NCBI GenBank assembly: GCA_028339155.1
Contig: JAOLBK010000001.1
Span: 248,001-312,000 of the forward strand
Origin: Litorivicinus sp.
Lineage (GTDB): Bacteria; Pseudomonadota; Gammaproteobacteria; Pseudomonadales; Litorivicinaceae
Reading direction: 5' to 3'
Length of the DNA stretch: 64,000 nt
The position numbers and the translations under genes were made by a program. Of the stretch, positions 31,896-41,541 are shown in pieces; the stretch's first letter is position 1, and every line of letters starts with the position of its first letter. The notes beneath the pieces were generated by a model. That model made no database searches and had not been told where the DNA came from. It saw nothing but the letters and a program-made list of their open reading frames with translations.

Positions 31896-32060
31896 AGTCT
31901 TCTTTGAATCTCTTGTAAGTAAAATATAAACCAGGCGCTGACACTACCATTCATAGTGTTGGTCGTCTTCCATTAGGAGATGCTGCCTTTAGGGGGTTGA
32001 ATCTGACCAATTCCATGTTTGAGGCGTTCGTTGTGCGATCAACCACTCTCGTTTGTGCTG

Positions 32061-32945
32061 CTAGACTACCATCGCGAAATATCGATCAGCCACTATTTTT
32101 GCAAGCGCGAACTGTTTGTCGAGTTCCGTGAACTGGCTGATAAATTGTTTTGATTCAGTATTGATCTCGGCTAACAGTTTGGGTTGTCCTAAATAGTATT
32201 CGATCGTGTCATCGATATTGGAAAAATCATCGGCAATCTCGATGAAGTGCTGGCCTGCTACTAACAATCCTTCGCAAGCCCAGGTCTCGAATCTGGGTCT
32301 TGGCATGACTGGTATCGAATTGGAGTGCATGATCCATTTCAGGTTGGAGGCAACATCATTTCCTTCAATTGCAAAAATGAACTTTGATTTAAGTTGCTCC
32401 TCGATTGACAAGAAATTGATTGATTGGCCAAGCCAATTTTTTGGGGTGTGGAGAGAGGTGTCGCAAACATCGCAAAATGGAGACTTTTGGGTACTGCCTA
32501 GAAATTTTTTTCTGTGATCCTTGTAAACAGCGCCTCTCCAAACCGCGTTGTTCCTCTTTTTTTCAAAGGGCAAACGATCGTCCATGAATTTAAGGTGTCT
32601 CACCGTATTTAGGGGGAGTAAAACATTGTTATCATTCAGTGATCCAAGTGGCCGGCTTTTACAAAAAGTAGGTTGTTCAGGGGTGTACTGGATATCCCCA
32701 AATAGATAGAGACACGCTCTATTGTCGGATCGGTCAAATATGCGGTACCAATCGTAGGCGTATCCTGTCTTTTTAATGAGCGGTACGTGATTCACCGGGA
32801 CTCCTGCATTTAGCTGGAATGGTGTACTGATTTTAAAGTAGTGATCAAGTCTCTGATAATCTTGTTCATTGAGTTTGGGCACGCTGAGTGGCTCAGTTCT
32901 CGTTAAGAAGTCAATCCAAAATGAGAGATGGTCTTTTATGTACAT
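32061..32945 (-). CDS. GT90/CAP10-like glycosyltransferase
   Basis: The 294-residue protein has the CAP10-domain pattern: the WRGAVYKDHRKKF segment, FIFAIEGNDVASNLKWIMHSNS, and HFIEIADDFSNI. Related enzymes add xylose or other sugars to surface glycans or capsule. It is a soluble, cytoplasmic-type protein without membrane helices. It is the first gene of the surface-sugar island and diverges from the GT4 gene 28 bases away. The donor sugar is unknown. Confidence 0.75.
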   Translation of the reverse strand: MYIKDHLSFWIDFLTRTEPLSVPKLNEQDYQRLDHYFKISTPFQLNAGVPVNHVPLIKKTGYAYDWYRIFDRSDNRACLYLFGDIQYTPEQPTFCKSRPLGSLNDNNVLLPLNTVRHLKFMDDRLPFEKKRNNAVWRGAVYKDHRKKFLGSTQKSPFCDVCDTSLHTPKNWLGQSINFLSIEEQLKSKFIFAIEGNDVASNLKWIMHSNSIPVMPRPRFETWACEGLLVAGQHFIEIADDFSNIDDTIEYYLGQPKLLAEINTESKQFISQFTELDKQFALAKIVADRYFAMVV

Positions 32946-32973
32946 TTTTTTTACCTAACGGACGGACTTAATT

Positions 32974-34038
32974 ATGACCGAAATTTGTTTGATTCGTCGA
33001 AGTTTCCGTTTTGATGGTGGTGCTGAAAGGGCGGTATCTTCTTATATCGATATTTTACGATCGATCTCTCGGTTGACACTCTACTGCGAGTCTTGGGACC
33101 TTGAGAACAGGCATGACGTTGAGTTGGTCATGGCTTCAAAAAAAGGCTGGACGCGCGCGTCAACCTATCGAAACTTTATTCAGGCTGCTTGCGCGCACTG
33201 CGCGCAATACGCGGGAATTTCTCAGGCTCACGAATTTGTCCCAGGCGCCAATGTGTTGAGACTTGGTGACGGTTTGCACTCGTCTTGGCTCCAGTTTTCT
33301 GGAATGCCTCAATGGAAGCAGTTCTTAGACCCCTTCCATCGCAACAAACTTCGGTTTGAAGCTGAGTCATTTGCCAGTGATCAGCTAAAAGCGGTCATCG
33401 TGAACTCGGAGATGATTGGCCGAGAAGTACACGATTTATACAATCTCCCCGATGAGCGTACTCACCTGATTAGAAATATTGTTAGAGCAGATTTCAAGGA
33501 ACGGTTTCGCTTTAGTCGTGAACGGAATAAAAAAATGATCTTCGTGGGGTCTGGTTGGGAACGGAAAGGGCTGCGTTTAGTCATCGAGGCACTCCAGGTT
33601 CTTGGAAAGGATTGGTCTTTGAGTGTTTATGGTGGGGACAAGCACGAGCGTCGGTTTAAGAATCTGGTCAATCAGTCGGGGCTTTCCAGTCAGGTCTCGT
33701 TTTTTGGCCGATTACCGGTCACGCCTGAAATGTACCAGGAGGCCTGCGTTCTCGTGTTGCCCGCGATTTATGAGCCATTCCCGAATGTTGCAATCGAATC
33801 ACTGAGTCAGGGGGTTCCAGTCGTGTCCTCTGTAAACTCAGGAACCTCAGACTTTGTGGAGGAACAGGGTGTCTGGACGACCGAGTTGACGGGCTACGCG
33901 ATTGCACGCAGTGTGCTCGAGTCAACCCAGAGCTCAGACTCACAGCGTCAGTTATTTAGGGAGCATGTTTTGCAGTTTGATGAGGTCTACCTGAAAAAAA
34001 GACTGACGGACATTTATTCAATAATCCCGAATTGCTAA
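32974..34038 (+). CDS. GT4 family glycosyltransferase
   Basis: This 354-residue GT-B enzyme shows the GT4 hallmarks: an N-terminal ICLIRRSFRFDGGAERAV acceptor-binding region, VNSEMIGREV, the IFVGSGWERKGL nucleotide-binding segment, and the EX7E-type YEPFPNVAIESLSQG. WaaG-like enzymes of this type add hexose to LPS core. The donor is not predictable. Its 3' end is 9 bases from the convergent GT2 gene. Confidence 0.88.
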   Translation: MTEICLIRRSFRFDGGAERAVSSYIDILRSISRLTLYCESWDLENRHDVELVMASKKGWTRASTYRNFIQAACAHCAQYAGISQAHEFVPGANVLRLGDGLHSSWLQFSGMPQWKQFLDPFHRNKLRFEAESFASDQLKAVIVNSEMIGREVHDLYNLPDERTHLIRNIVRADFKERFRFSRERNKKMIFVGSGWERKGLRLVIEALQVLGKDWSLSVYGGDKHERRFKNLVNQSGLSSQVSFFGRLPVTPEMYQEACVLVLPAIYEPFPNVAIESLSQGVPVVSSVNSGTSDFVEEQGVWTTELTGYAIARSVLESTQSSDSQRQLFREHVLQFDEVYLKKRLTDIYSIIPNC

Positions 34039-34047
34039 GTCACTGTT

Positions 34048-34758
34048 CTAACTGTACTTAATGAAGGTAGTGCGTGCATTCATTAGGGCAATTTGGTAGC
34101 CACTGACCCCGTCCAAGCAGCCCGCCCGGAGTATAAAGGTTCGAAAAAAGGACCAGGTAGCTGCCAGGTAGCGGTTTTTTTTGCGCATTCGTGAAGACCG
34201 GCCTAACGTGCCGTAGAGTTCTGTTTTTTGGATGACGTGGGCCCTGGTTGGATAGCTGTAGTGCAATAGCCGACCATTAAGTCTGAGGATGGTTGAGTAA
34301 CCCGTTATTCGCTCGTGTACCGGATCACTTGTGAATTGCGATACCTGTCGATTGGCAAGGCGGACGACCCAGTCCGGATTCCAGCCTGAGTGCCTGATTT
34401 CTTTCCCTAAAAAAAATGAACGGCGGTTCATCGCGTAAGCTGTATTTCGATCAGACAAGTCTGCTTCGAGGATTGATGCCGCCAGATCGGGAGTCAGACA
34501 TTCGTCCGCGTCGATACTGAAAAACCAGTCATGCTGACCTAATTCAACGGCCTTTTGCTTTTGCGGTCCAAATCCAAGCCAATCCTGGGAAATGACTCGG
34601 GCACCTGCCGCCACAGCGATATCAGCTGTTCGGTCGGTACTTCCTGAGTCCACAACGACGATATCGTGAAAAAAATGACACGACTCGAGGCACCTCTGTA
34701 GATTGTGCTCTTCGTTTTTCGTGATGATTACGACAGAAATGTTTCGGTTCTTGTTCAT
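34048..34758 (-). CDS. GT2 family glycosyltransferase (WaaE/KdtX-like)
   Basis: The 236-residue enzyme begins SVVIITKNEEHNLQRCLES and has the GT-A metal motif FSIDADECLTPDL. The C-terminal segment carries HERI and LLHYSYPTRAHVIQK, which is typical of the LPS-core beta-1,4-glucosyltransferase WaaE/KdtX type. It likely adds a sugar to the inner core. It converges with the GT4 gene and diverges from the FkbM-like gene, so it has its own promoter. Confidence 0.82.
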   Translation of the reverse strand: MNKNRNISVVIITKNEEHNLQRCLESCHFFHDIVVVDSGSTDRTADIAVAAGARVISQDWLGFGPQKQKAVELGQHDWFFSIDADECLTPDLAASILEADLSDRNTAYAMNRRSFFLGKEIRHSGWNPDWVVRLANRQVSQFTSDPVHERITGYSTILRLNGRLLHYSYPTRAHVIQKTELYGTLGRSSRMRKKNRYLAATWSFFRTFILRAGCLDGVSGYQIALMNARTTFIKYS

Positions 34759-34806
34759 GTGGTATCAGGTTAAAATAAATCTTTGCCAAGTTCTAAGTAG
34801 CTTTTC

Positions 34807-35544
34807 ATGTTTCACGTATTAAATCGATTGTTGTTATCAAAAGCAGTCTTCAAAGCCTCCGACGAAGGGCCTTTGCTTGATCGGTTCTTTGAGGGCATCG
34901 AGCAGGGCACTTTTCTGGATATCGGAGCAAATGCGCCTGAATCGGCGGTTACACTGCCTTATCTGCAAAGAGGCTGGTCGGGTGTAGCAATTGATCCAAT
35001 TCCTCAAAATATAGAGCGCTTAAAAAAGGCTGGCTTTAAGACTTGGTGCGGTGCGGTGACCAGCGAGTTAAAAGCACTTCAAGAAAAAGCGGTATTTCAT
35101 ATCGCAGGCGGGGGCAGTGGACGCAAGTCTTCACTCGATTCAGGATTGATCGACCCGCTCCTTGAGCAAAAAATCATCGAGGTGCCGCTGAGCACTCTTT
35201 CTGACATCATTGATCACTCTGATTTGCGAGTGATTGATTTGTTGTCGATCGATGTTGAGGGGTGCGAGTTCGACGTTTTAGAGACGCTCCCTGTCTCTTT
35301 TCCGGTGCGTCTGATCTTGGTCGAGGATTGGGCGCGGGACTCTTTAATCCATCAATTGTTGTTGGAGAAACAATTTAAACGCGTACGAAGAACGGGCTAC
35401 AACTCATGGTATGTACCAATCGACGCGACTTTTAATTGTAGCCTTTGGGGGCAACTTCATCTTCACGCTAAATTGTCCTGGTTTGCGCCCGTCCGACGAT
35501 GGCGTTTCGATCGGAAGAAACGCCGCATCTTGAATCATGACTGA
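34807..35544 (+). CDS. FkbM-like SAM-dependent methyltransferase
   Basis: The protein of 245 residues has the FkbM pattern: GTFLDIGANAPESAVT, the acidic VAIDPIPQN, and LLSIDVEGCEFDVLETL. It probably O-methylates a sugar of the surface glycan. It overlaps the start of the first acyltransferase gene by eight bases (35537-35544), so the methylation and acylation genes are co-translated. The C-terminus is basic (RRWRFDRKKRR). Confidence 0.8.
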   Translation: MFHVLNRLLLSKAVFKASDEGPLLDRFFEGIEQGTFLDIGANAPESAVTLPYLQRGWSGVAIDPIPQNIERLKKAGFKTWCGAVTSELKALQEKAVFHIAGGGSGRKSSLDSGLIDPLLEQKIIEVPLSTLSDIIDHSDLRVIDLLSIDVEGCEFDVLETLPVSFPVRLILVEDWARDSLIHQLLLEKQFKRVRRTGYNSWYVPIDATFNCSLWGQLHLHAKLSWFAPVRRWRFDRKKRRILNHD

Positions 35545-37456
35545 TCACTCTACAATCCGTCCTCAGAACCATCGCCTGCAAGGACTTCGGGGTATTGCCG
35601 TCATTGCGGTTCTTATTTTCCATCTCGAGCCGAACTGGCTGCCTGGTGGGTTTTTGGGGGTCGACGTCTTTTTCGTTTTGAGTGGGTTTTTGATTGGTGG
35701 CATGTTGTGCAGAAGCCTACAAGACCATGGTCGGATCAATGTTTTAGATTTCTATAAGCGAAGATTCACCCGGATAGTGCCGGCAGCACTGGTGGTCGCT
35801 TTATTAGCCTTCCCATTATCTTACTTTGTCTTATTACCCAGTGACATGCGTGATTTTAGCGCCTCTATGGTGGGAGCAGTCACGCTTACGCTCAATAAAA
35901 TGGTCGCCAACAATATTGGGTATTTTTCGCCATTGGCTGAAACCCAACCCCTACTACATTACTGGAGCTTGATCGTAGAGCTTCACTTCTACCTACTCAT
36001 CCCTTGGATTTTTTCGGTGTTTAAACACCGAACCCGTTGGTTAATTGCTTCACTGCTATTACTCAGTGTGGTCAGTCTGTTGTACTCAAACTACTTGTCA
36101 TTTGAAGACCCAAGAAACAATTACTATTTATTGCCATCGAGGGCCTGGGAGCTTTTACTAGGCGTTATTACCTTTATCTTATTTCAGACGTTCTTTAAGA
36201 ATCACTTTACTTATTCCAGCCTAGGACCTCTTTTTTTGGTCATTGTTTTAGGATGCTTCCTTTTATTCAATCCGACTGTGAATCATCCATCTTTCATTTC
36301 CTTGGTTCCTGTTTTGTCGTCTTGTTTTTTAATCGTGTGTTTAATGAGTCAGACCGAACGGGCTTCGATGCAATGGCTGGGAAGCCCTATCTTTGTGTTT
36401 ATTGGGAATATTAGTTTCAGTCTTTACCTTTGGCACAATGTGTTGGTGGTGATCTTGAAATCATCGGGCGCGTTGGATCAGATTTATTTGACGCTCTTTG
36501 TGGCTTTAGGGAGTGTGCTTCTTGCCTTTATCACGTGGGTACTTGTTGAAAAGCCGTTCATGGGCCAAGGAATGTTTTCGTTGTCGCAAATGACCGTATC
36601 GACGGCCTATGCTGCCACATTAGTTTCGTGCATTTGCTTGGGTGTTTGGGGTTATTTTTCGTTAGGGTTCGAGTCGCATTGGCTTGCTAGGCAGTCGGCT
36701 AATGTCGCTCGCGCCTACGTTCTGTCCAGCGAGGCATCCGAATATGAGTCAGTTGATCACGCCAGTGAATGTAGTTTCCGAGAAAATCAGTTCACGGATG
36801 ATCTGAAAAACCGAGTGGAAGCCTGCTTTACAAAATATGGAAAAGGAACGCTGGTGTTTGGTGACAGCCACGCAATCGGCTTTTGGCGACTGTTGAATTA
36901 TTCGGCGTCCGTGACACCCCTAGATAGCCCATTTGTGGTCGGGATTTCGCGAGGTGGATGCAAACCTTATCAGGAGCGACAGGGTTGTTCATATCAGCGC
37001 TTAATCGCGGAATCGGAGTGGCTTCGTCAGAATTTTTCTCATTTGACTTATGTCCAAGCTGGTTCCTCTTTATTGGGAAGTGATGCTGAATTCAGGGTTC
37101 ATGAAAAATCTATTGCCAAGGTGTTGTCCTATTTAAAGATCTTAAATCAATCCGTCAACGTCTCTTGGGTTGGCCCACGCATTGAACCAAATATTAATCC
37201 ACGATCATTTATTGCTGACGGCTGCGATCGCAAGCAAGCGGTTGATGAGGATCATCAAAACAAGTTAATAGTTCTTAACAAATACTTACAAAAAGCAGTA
37301 AATGATAGCGACGTTTCGTTTGTGGATGGTCGAGGATTCGACATTCCCCAGTACAGCTCATGCGAATTCTTATTCTGGCGTGATGAAAATCACTGGAGTG
37401 CTGCGGGCATCCACTATCTTTCAGAAAAAATTGATACATCACGATATTTAAGATGA
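35537..37456 (+). CDS. OafA-type membrane acyltransferase with C-terminal SGNH domain (1)
   Basis: The protein of 639 residues has an acyltransferase-3 membrane domain of about ten helices (residues 12-380) with LQGLRGIAVIAVLIFHL, followed by an SGNH domain with GDSHAIGF and DENHWSAAG (catalytic Asp and His). Such enzymes O-acetylate LPS or capsule sugars at the inner-membrane periplasmic face. The usual VEEQFY motif reads VELHFY here, a change in a strongly conserved spot. It overlaps the next, related gene by four bases (37453-37456). Confidence 0.87.
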   Translation: MTDHSTIRPQNHRLQGLRGIAVIAVLIFHLEPNWLPGGFLGVDVFFVLSGFLIGGMLCRSLQDHGRINVLDFYKRRFTRIVPAALVVALLAFPLSYFVLLPSDMRDFSASMVGAVTLTLNKMVANNIGYFSPLAETQPLLHYWSLIVELHFYLLIPWIFSVFKHRTRWLIASLLLLSVVSLLYSNYLSFEDPRNNYYLLPSRAWELLLGVITFILFQTFFKNHFTYSSLGPLFLVIVLGCFLLFNPTVNHPSFISLVPVLSSCFLIVCLMSQTERASMQWLGSPIFVFIGNISFSLYLWHNVLVVILKSSGALDQIYLTLFVALGSVLLAFITWVLVEKPFMGQGMFSLSQMTVSTAYAATLVSCICLGVWGYFSLGFESHWLARQSANVARAYVLSSEASEYESVDHASECSFRENQFTDDLKNRVEACFTKYGKGTLVFGDSHAIGFWRLLNYSASVTPLDSPFVVGISRGGCKPYQERQGCSYQRLIAESEWLRQNFSHLTYVQAGSSLLGSDAEFRVHEKSIAKVLSYLKILNQSVNVSWVGPRIEPNINPRSFIADGCDRKQAVDEDHQNKLIVLNKYLQKAVNDSDVSFVDGRGFDIPQYSSCEFLFWRDENHWSAAGIHYLSEKIDTSRYLR

Positions 37457-39408
37457 TCTTAAATCGATCCGTTCAGTCCAACACCCATTCGTTTCGACCA
37501 GATATTCAGGGTCTTCGTGCCATCGCTGTTTTGAGCGTGATCTTATTTCACCTTGATTTTTCATTTTTTGAGGGCGGATTTATTGGGGTCGATATTTTTT
37601 TCGCGATTAGCGGATTTTTAATGGCCCAAGTTATTTCTCGTGATCTTCAGTCAGGAAATTTTTCATTTAGCTCGTTCTATATGCGTCGAATTCGGCGCAT
37701 TCTTCCGGCCCTTTATACAACACTCATATTCTCAATTATTGCATCTTGGTTTGTATTATTTCCCAAGAATTTCGAGGATTTTACCGATGTCTTAGCGGGT
37801 TCTACTTTGTTCCTCTCGAATGCCATTTTGATGAACCAGAGCAGTGGTTATTTTGCTGAAACTTTGGCCAATCATCCGCTCCTTCATATGTGGAGCCTTT
37901 CTGTCGAAGAGCAGTTTTATTTATTTTTCCCACTTTTATTTCTTGGCTTATGGCGTTTTTCTGTAGTCCTTCAACTAATCGTTTTATTGCTCTTGTCTGC
38001 AGCAAGTTTGGTTCTTGCGGAATACTATTTTTCTATCAGTCCATCCGCTACCTTTTTTCATTTACCTGGACGAGTTTTCGAGTTTTTAATTGGCGTGATG
38101 GCCTTTCTTTCAAAAGATGTGGTGGCCTCCCGGCTCAACAGGAGTCAGTTAATTGCGCTAAGTTCTCTTGGCTTGATCCTAATTTTAGGGTCGATTTTAT
38201 TATTTAAGGAATCCACGCCGGTACCATCGACGTGGATCCTTATACCTCTGAGTGGATGCTTTTTAGTTCTTTCGTGCGAAATTGATAAGGACTGGTTTAA
38301 TCCAGTCCTATCCAATAAGTGCCTCGTTTTTTTGGGCGGGATTAGTTTTTCATTGTACTTAATCCATCAGCCGATTCTTGGTTTGGCTAGATATCAAGGA
38401 GTCGAGTCTTTCTATCTGCTCTCCGGTCTCATGCTCTTTTCTGTTCCACTGGCTTATGGCCAGGCTCGGTTTATCGAAAATACGTGCAGAAATGTGGACT
38501 TAGTCAGCGGCAAAGTCCTGTTGAGCGTTTTATTTATGCTTACCAGTCTTTTTTTGGGGCTTGCAGCGTTATCAAACCAAAACAAGGGCATTCCAGAGCG
38601 ATTTAATGGCTTGACCCGTTTAGCTGTGGAAACAGCCGCAGGCTCGCCTGTCAGAGAACGCTGTTCTACTGATGGTGTAAATTATGTTCAGCCAGAAGAA
38701 GCGTGCTGGTTTCAGCCCAGTCAAAAGAATTGGGTCGTGTTTGGCGACAGTCATTCCGTAGAGCTAGCGTACGCCTTTAAAGATGCAGCAATTGCTCGTA
38801 ACCATGGCGTTTGGCAACTGTCGTTTAGTGGTTGTAGCATCGCTTTTGGAAAGTCATTGTCCGATCCATGTAATCGTTGGACTGCCGATGTTTTCAATGC
38901 CCTGCAAAAGAATCGGGCAGAAATTTTGGGCGTCGTGATTTCTATGTCGTTGCAGTCAGGTCTTCATGGGCGTCATGAGGATGTTTACCCGGGCATCCCT
39001 AATAAGATTTCCAAAGAAAAAACGGAGCTACATTGGAAGCGATTTAGAAAACTTGTTAATTCAATCTTAGACCTCGGGTTGCCCGTTATCTGGGTTAGGC
39101 AGGCACCCGAACTGGATGACACAATCAATTCAAAAATTCGGCAAGTGACCGCAGAGAATGATTCGATAACAGGTGTGTCACGCCACTGGTGGGAAGAACG
39201 GCGTCATTTTTCGAGCGCGAAATTGATGAAAGACCCGCTGTTCTCAAAGATAGTAATCATTGACCCGGCCGATACTTTTTGCTCTTTGGAAATGTGTTAC
39301 GCGATTAGGAACGGAGTTACTTATTATCGCGACAGAGGCCATATGTCAGTTTCTGGTGGGCGCATTCTTGCCGAAGAGGCTATTCAGAAATTTCTAAATG
39401 CCAAATGA
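37453..39408 (+). CDS. OafA-type membrane acyltransferase with C-terminal SGNH domain (2)
   Basis: This 651-residue paralogue has the same order: IQGLRAIAVLSVILFHL, the intact VEEQFYLFFP, about ten membrane helices, then an SGNH domain with FGDSHSVEL and DRGHMSVSG. Its membrane motif is canonical, unlike its neighbour's. It probably O-acetylates another position of the same glycan. The four-base overlap with the first copy indicates an ancient duplication kept as a translationally coupled pair. Confidence 0.88.
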   Translation: MILNRSVQSNTHSFRPDIQGLRAIAVLSVILFHLDFSFFEGGFIGVDIFFAISGFLMAQVISRDLQSGNFSFSSFYMRRIRRILPALYTTLIFSIIASWFVLFPKNFEDFTDVLAGSTLFLSNAILMNQSSGYFAETLANHPLLHMWSLSVEEQFYLFFPLLFLGLWRFSVVLQLIVLLLLSAASLVLAEYYFSISPSATFFHLPGRVFEFLIGVMAFLSKDVVASRLNRSQLIALSSLGLILILGSILLFKESTPVPSTWILIPLSGCFLVLSCEIDKDWFNPVLSNKCLVFLGGISFSLYLIHQPILGLARYQGVESFYLLSGLMLFSVPLAYGQARFIENTCRNVDLVSGKVLLSVLFMLTSLFLGLAALSNQNKGIPERFNGLTRLAVETAAGSPVRERCSTDGVNYVQPEEACWFQPSQKNWVVFGDSHSVELAYAFKDAAIARNHGVWQLSFSGCSIAFGKSLSDPCNRWTADVFNALQKNRAEILGVVISMSLQSGLHGRHEDVYPGIPNKISKEKTELHWKRFRKLVNSILDLGLPVIWVRQAPELDDTINSKIRQVTAENDSITGVSRHWWEERRHFSSAKLMKDPLFSKIVIIDPADTFCSLEMCYAIRNGVTYYRDRGHMSVSGGRILAEEAIQKFLNAK

Positions 39409-39567
39409 GGGTGATTCACCAAAAAATTGATTTACATATTATGGATTAAAGTTTGACTATTATTTCTAATAATCGATGACATAGCTTAATAGGGACTTTT
39501 TCTTTCGATTTTTAAGGCGTTGGCATAATTAGCCGAGTTAAAATAAAAAACGGGTGTGCTCGTTCTA

Positions 39568-40593
39568 TCAGCGTTCACTAAAGGCGAGTCGACCCATGAG
39601 TCCAGAGAAGTCATCATTAAAGTGCTCGGCAGATGTCAGTGCTTTTGCAGTATCGATATTATTTTTTAATATTTTTTCATCCAATGATTTTAGGTTTCCA
39701 TTAAGGTCAAGGGAAATTTCTTCAATCCAAAAAAAATGAAAGCCATATTCTTTGAGAAAATCAGAGACTAAGTTTTCTGATGAAATATAGATTGTCTTAC
39801 CTAAACCGATCAGCATGATTATTGTTTGATAGCCTTGTTGCCTATCATTATTAAAAAGAGCTATATCTATACTGGAAAGATAGCTAACGTAATCTGCTTT
39901 TGATAGAAAAGTTTCTTCAAATGTGAGATTTAACTTATCCGAATAAGATTCCCTTAATTGGTCAATATAGCTTTTGTCACCGTATGCGCATGGTATTGAA
40001 ATCGAGACGTCTCCCAATTTTTGTCGGAGGCGATTTAAAATATCTTCATGACGTTGTGACGGGTATCCATTATTACCAAGCATCAATGTTTGAGAGTCCC
40101 TTTTTTTCTTATCTCCCTTCTCGGTATTTAATGACGAGTTGATGAGCCCATCAATAGGTTCACATTTATCGTCCATTACAGGGAAACTGATTTTGAGCGT
40201 TTCTATCCCATACTTTTTTAGGATGATTTCTTTTTCTTCTTTTGACACAGCAGTGGCAACATTCATTTTTCTAATGAGCTTACTCTCCAGAATTCTTGAA
40301 TATTTTCTATTATGAATGTCCCCACCAAAGGTTAACCAAATTTTTTTATTTTTTCTGAATAAGCAACTTGCATACAAATATTCACTTGGGTGTAAAAGTG
40401 AGAAATATAAGAAAACTGTATTTATTTTTACTAATTTGAAAAAATTAATAAGTGTCGCAATCGATCTTTTCTCTGTTTCAAGAACCTCAATGACCACACC
40501 ATTACTTTGGCCCCAGTCTTTTATTAACTTAATCCAGCCCAGTGAAAATTTTCTTTGATTTTTTGGACTAATAATCAGTATTTGATAATTCAT
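39568..40593 (-). CDS. WecF-like Fuc4NAc transferase
   Basis: The product of 341 residues resembles the GT56 family: the IWLTFGGDIHN segment, TLMLGNNGYPSQRHEDIL, the IPCAYGDKSYID stretch and YLSSIDIALFNNDRQQG. WecF transfers N-acetylfucosamine (Fuc4NAc) in enterobacterial common antigen. The open frame runs to 40719, but the first 42 residues are out-of-frame coding of an older gene fragment. The ATG at 40593 begins MNYQILIISPKN, as expected. Base composition is much more AT-rich than the housekeeping genes, as in many transferred sugar genes. I give no symbol because the acceptor is unknown. Confidence 0.7.
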   Translation of the reverse strand: MNYQILIISPKNQRKFSLGWIKLIKDWGQSNGVVIEVLETEKRSIATLINFFKLVKINTVFLYFSLLHPSEYLYASCLFRKNKKIWLTFGGDIHNRKYSRILESKLIRKMNVATAVSKEEKEIILKKYGIETLKISFPVMDDKCEPIDGLINSSLNTEKGDKKKRDSQTLMLGNNGYPSQRHEDILNRLRQKLGDVSISIPCAYGDKSYIDQLRESYSDKLNLTFEETFLSKADYVSYLSSIDIALFNNDRQQGYQTIIMLIGLGKTIYISSENLVSDFLKEYGFHFFWIEEISLDLNGNLKSLDEKILKNNIDTAKALTSAEHFNDDFSGLMGRLAFSER

Positions 40594-40957
40594 GTTTTCT
40601 ATCGCCTTAGTATTGGTGCGAACAGCTTTTGTCATAGCTATTTTCATTGTAGAGCATATAAAGATCCTCGTCGTGTTTGAAGACATGGAGGTAAGCGAGC
40701 ATTTCTGAGTCCGATCCATCGGGTGCTGAATTAATGGAGTATAGATGATCTAATCTATTCCAGTTTTTCCTACTCAATATTTTAAAACGTCTAAGTCATT
40801 GTTATTAATCATTTCTTTTTCAGAATTTCTTACGGCTTGCTTGCATTGCTATTTGAAGGCAAGCAAAACTGACTGCTGCGTGACTATTGAAAAGCAATAG
40901 AGACGTTGGGAAAGTGTTAGAAGATTTCAAGCGCTTATATTTTACTTGTAAAAATTC
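40594..40957. other. Intergenic region with a gene remnant
   Basis: This 364-base gap holds the GH43-like remnant (40607-40800). The rest (40801-40957) shows no gene. No terminator is clear. Confidence 0.5.
40607..40800 (-). pseudogene. Remnant of a GH43-like gene
   Basis: A minus-strand frame of about 60 codons ends at a TAA (40607-40609) and contains SINSAPDGSDSEMLAYLHVF and EDLYMLYNENSYDK. The DSEM...V...LYMLYN-type pattern is typical of the last part of five-bladed GH43-like proteins in sugar clusters. Only the C-terminal piece is present; a stop lies directly upstream. It ends 13 bases before the WecF-like start, as would a former operon neighbour. Confidence 0.45.
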
Positions 40958-41386
40958 TCATTGAAACCGTTGCATCGCCAATCCACTTAACTCGTAATTA
41001 CACTTATTGTAAAAAGAAACGTTATGTTCTTTGCATTGCAAAGCTACTTTGTAGCAGTCATTTTCTTTTGCTATTTCGAACAATGCATTAACAATGGCTT
41101 TGCCAACGCCTTTTTTTCGAAACTCACTATGAGAAACAATGTCTTCAATGTGTCCCATCTTTCCACCACGTATCTTTATTTCCACAACAATTGCACCATA
41201 CCCAACAATAAGGTTATCTATCTGAGCTACAACTGAGTAAACGTTTTTTTGATCATTGAAGTTTTCCCAAATTTTGTCGAATAAAATTTTATTCGGCTTA
41301 TAATCAGAGATTCCTTGCAAAAGCCCTACAATTTCAATCATATCAGCTTTGACTGTTTGCCTAATTTTCAAACTCATTTCATTCAT
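40958..41386 (-). CDS. GNAT acetyltransferase, GNA1-like
   Basis: The 142-residue enzyme has the GNAT core and fits the glucosamine-6-phosphate N-acetyltransferase (GNA1) type well: GHIEDIVSHSEFRKKGVGKA, then NDCYKVALQCKEHNVSFYNKCNYE. GNA1 acetylates glucosamine 6-phosphate in eukaryotes; bacteria normally use GlmU. Here it sits between a WecE-like aminotransferase and a WecF-like transferase. An alternative role is WecD-like acetylation of TDP-Fuc4N, although it is shorter than E. coli WecD (224). An AGGAG lies five bases before the ATG at 41386. Confidence 0.75.
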   Translation of the reverse strand: MNEMSLKIRQTVKADMIEIVGLLQGISDYKPNKILFDKIWENFNDQKNVYSVVAQIDNLIVGYGAIVVEIKIRGGKMGHIEDIVSHSEFRKKGVGKAIVNALFEIAKENDCYKVALQCKEHNVSFYNKCNYELSGLAMQRFQ

Positions 41387-41541
41387 TATGGCTCCTAACT
41401 ATTTTTATTCACTTCTGTCATAGTTCAAAAATCTCTATTTTGGCAGTCAGTATTTTTCTACGCTACTGACGGCTTCGGTGGGGCCTCGTGAGCTATGATT
41501 TTCGAAATACCTGATGCCCACTAGATATTCCTGCATCTCGA

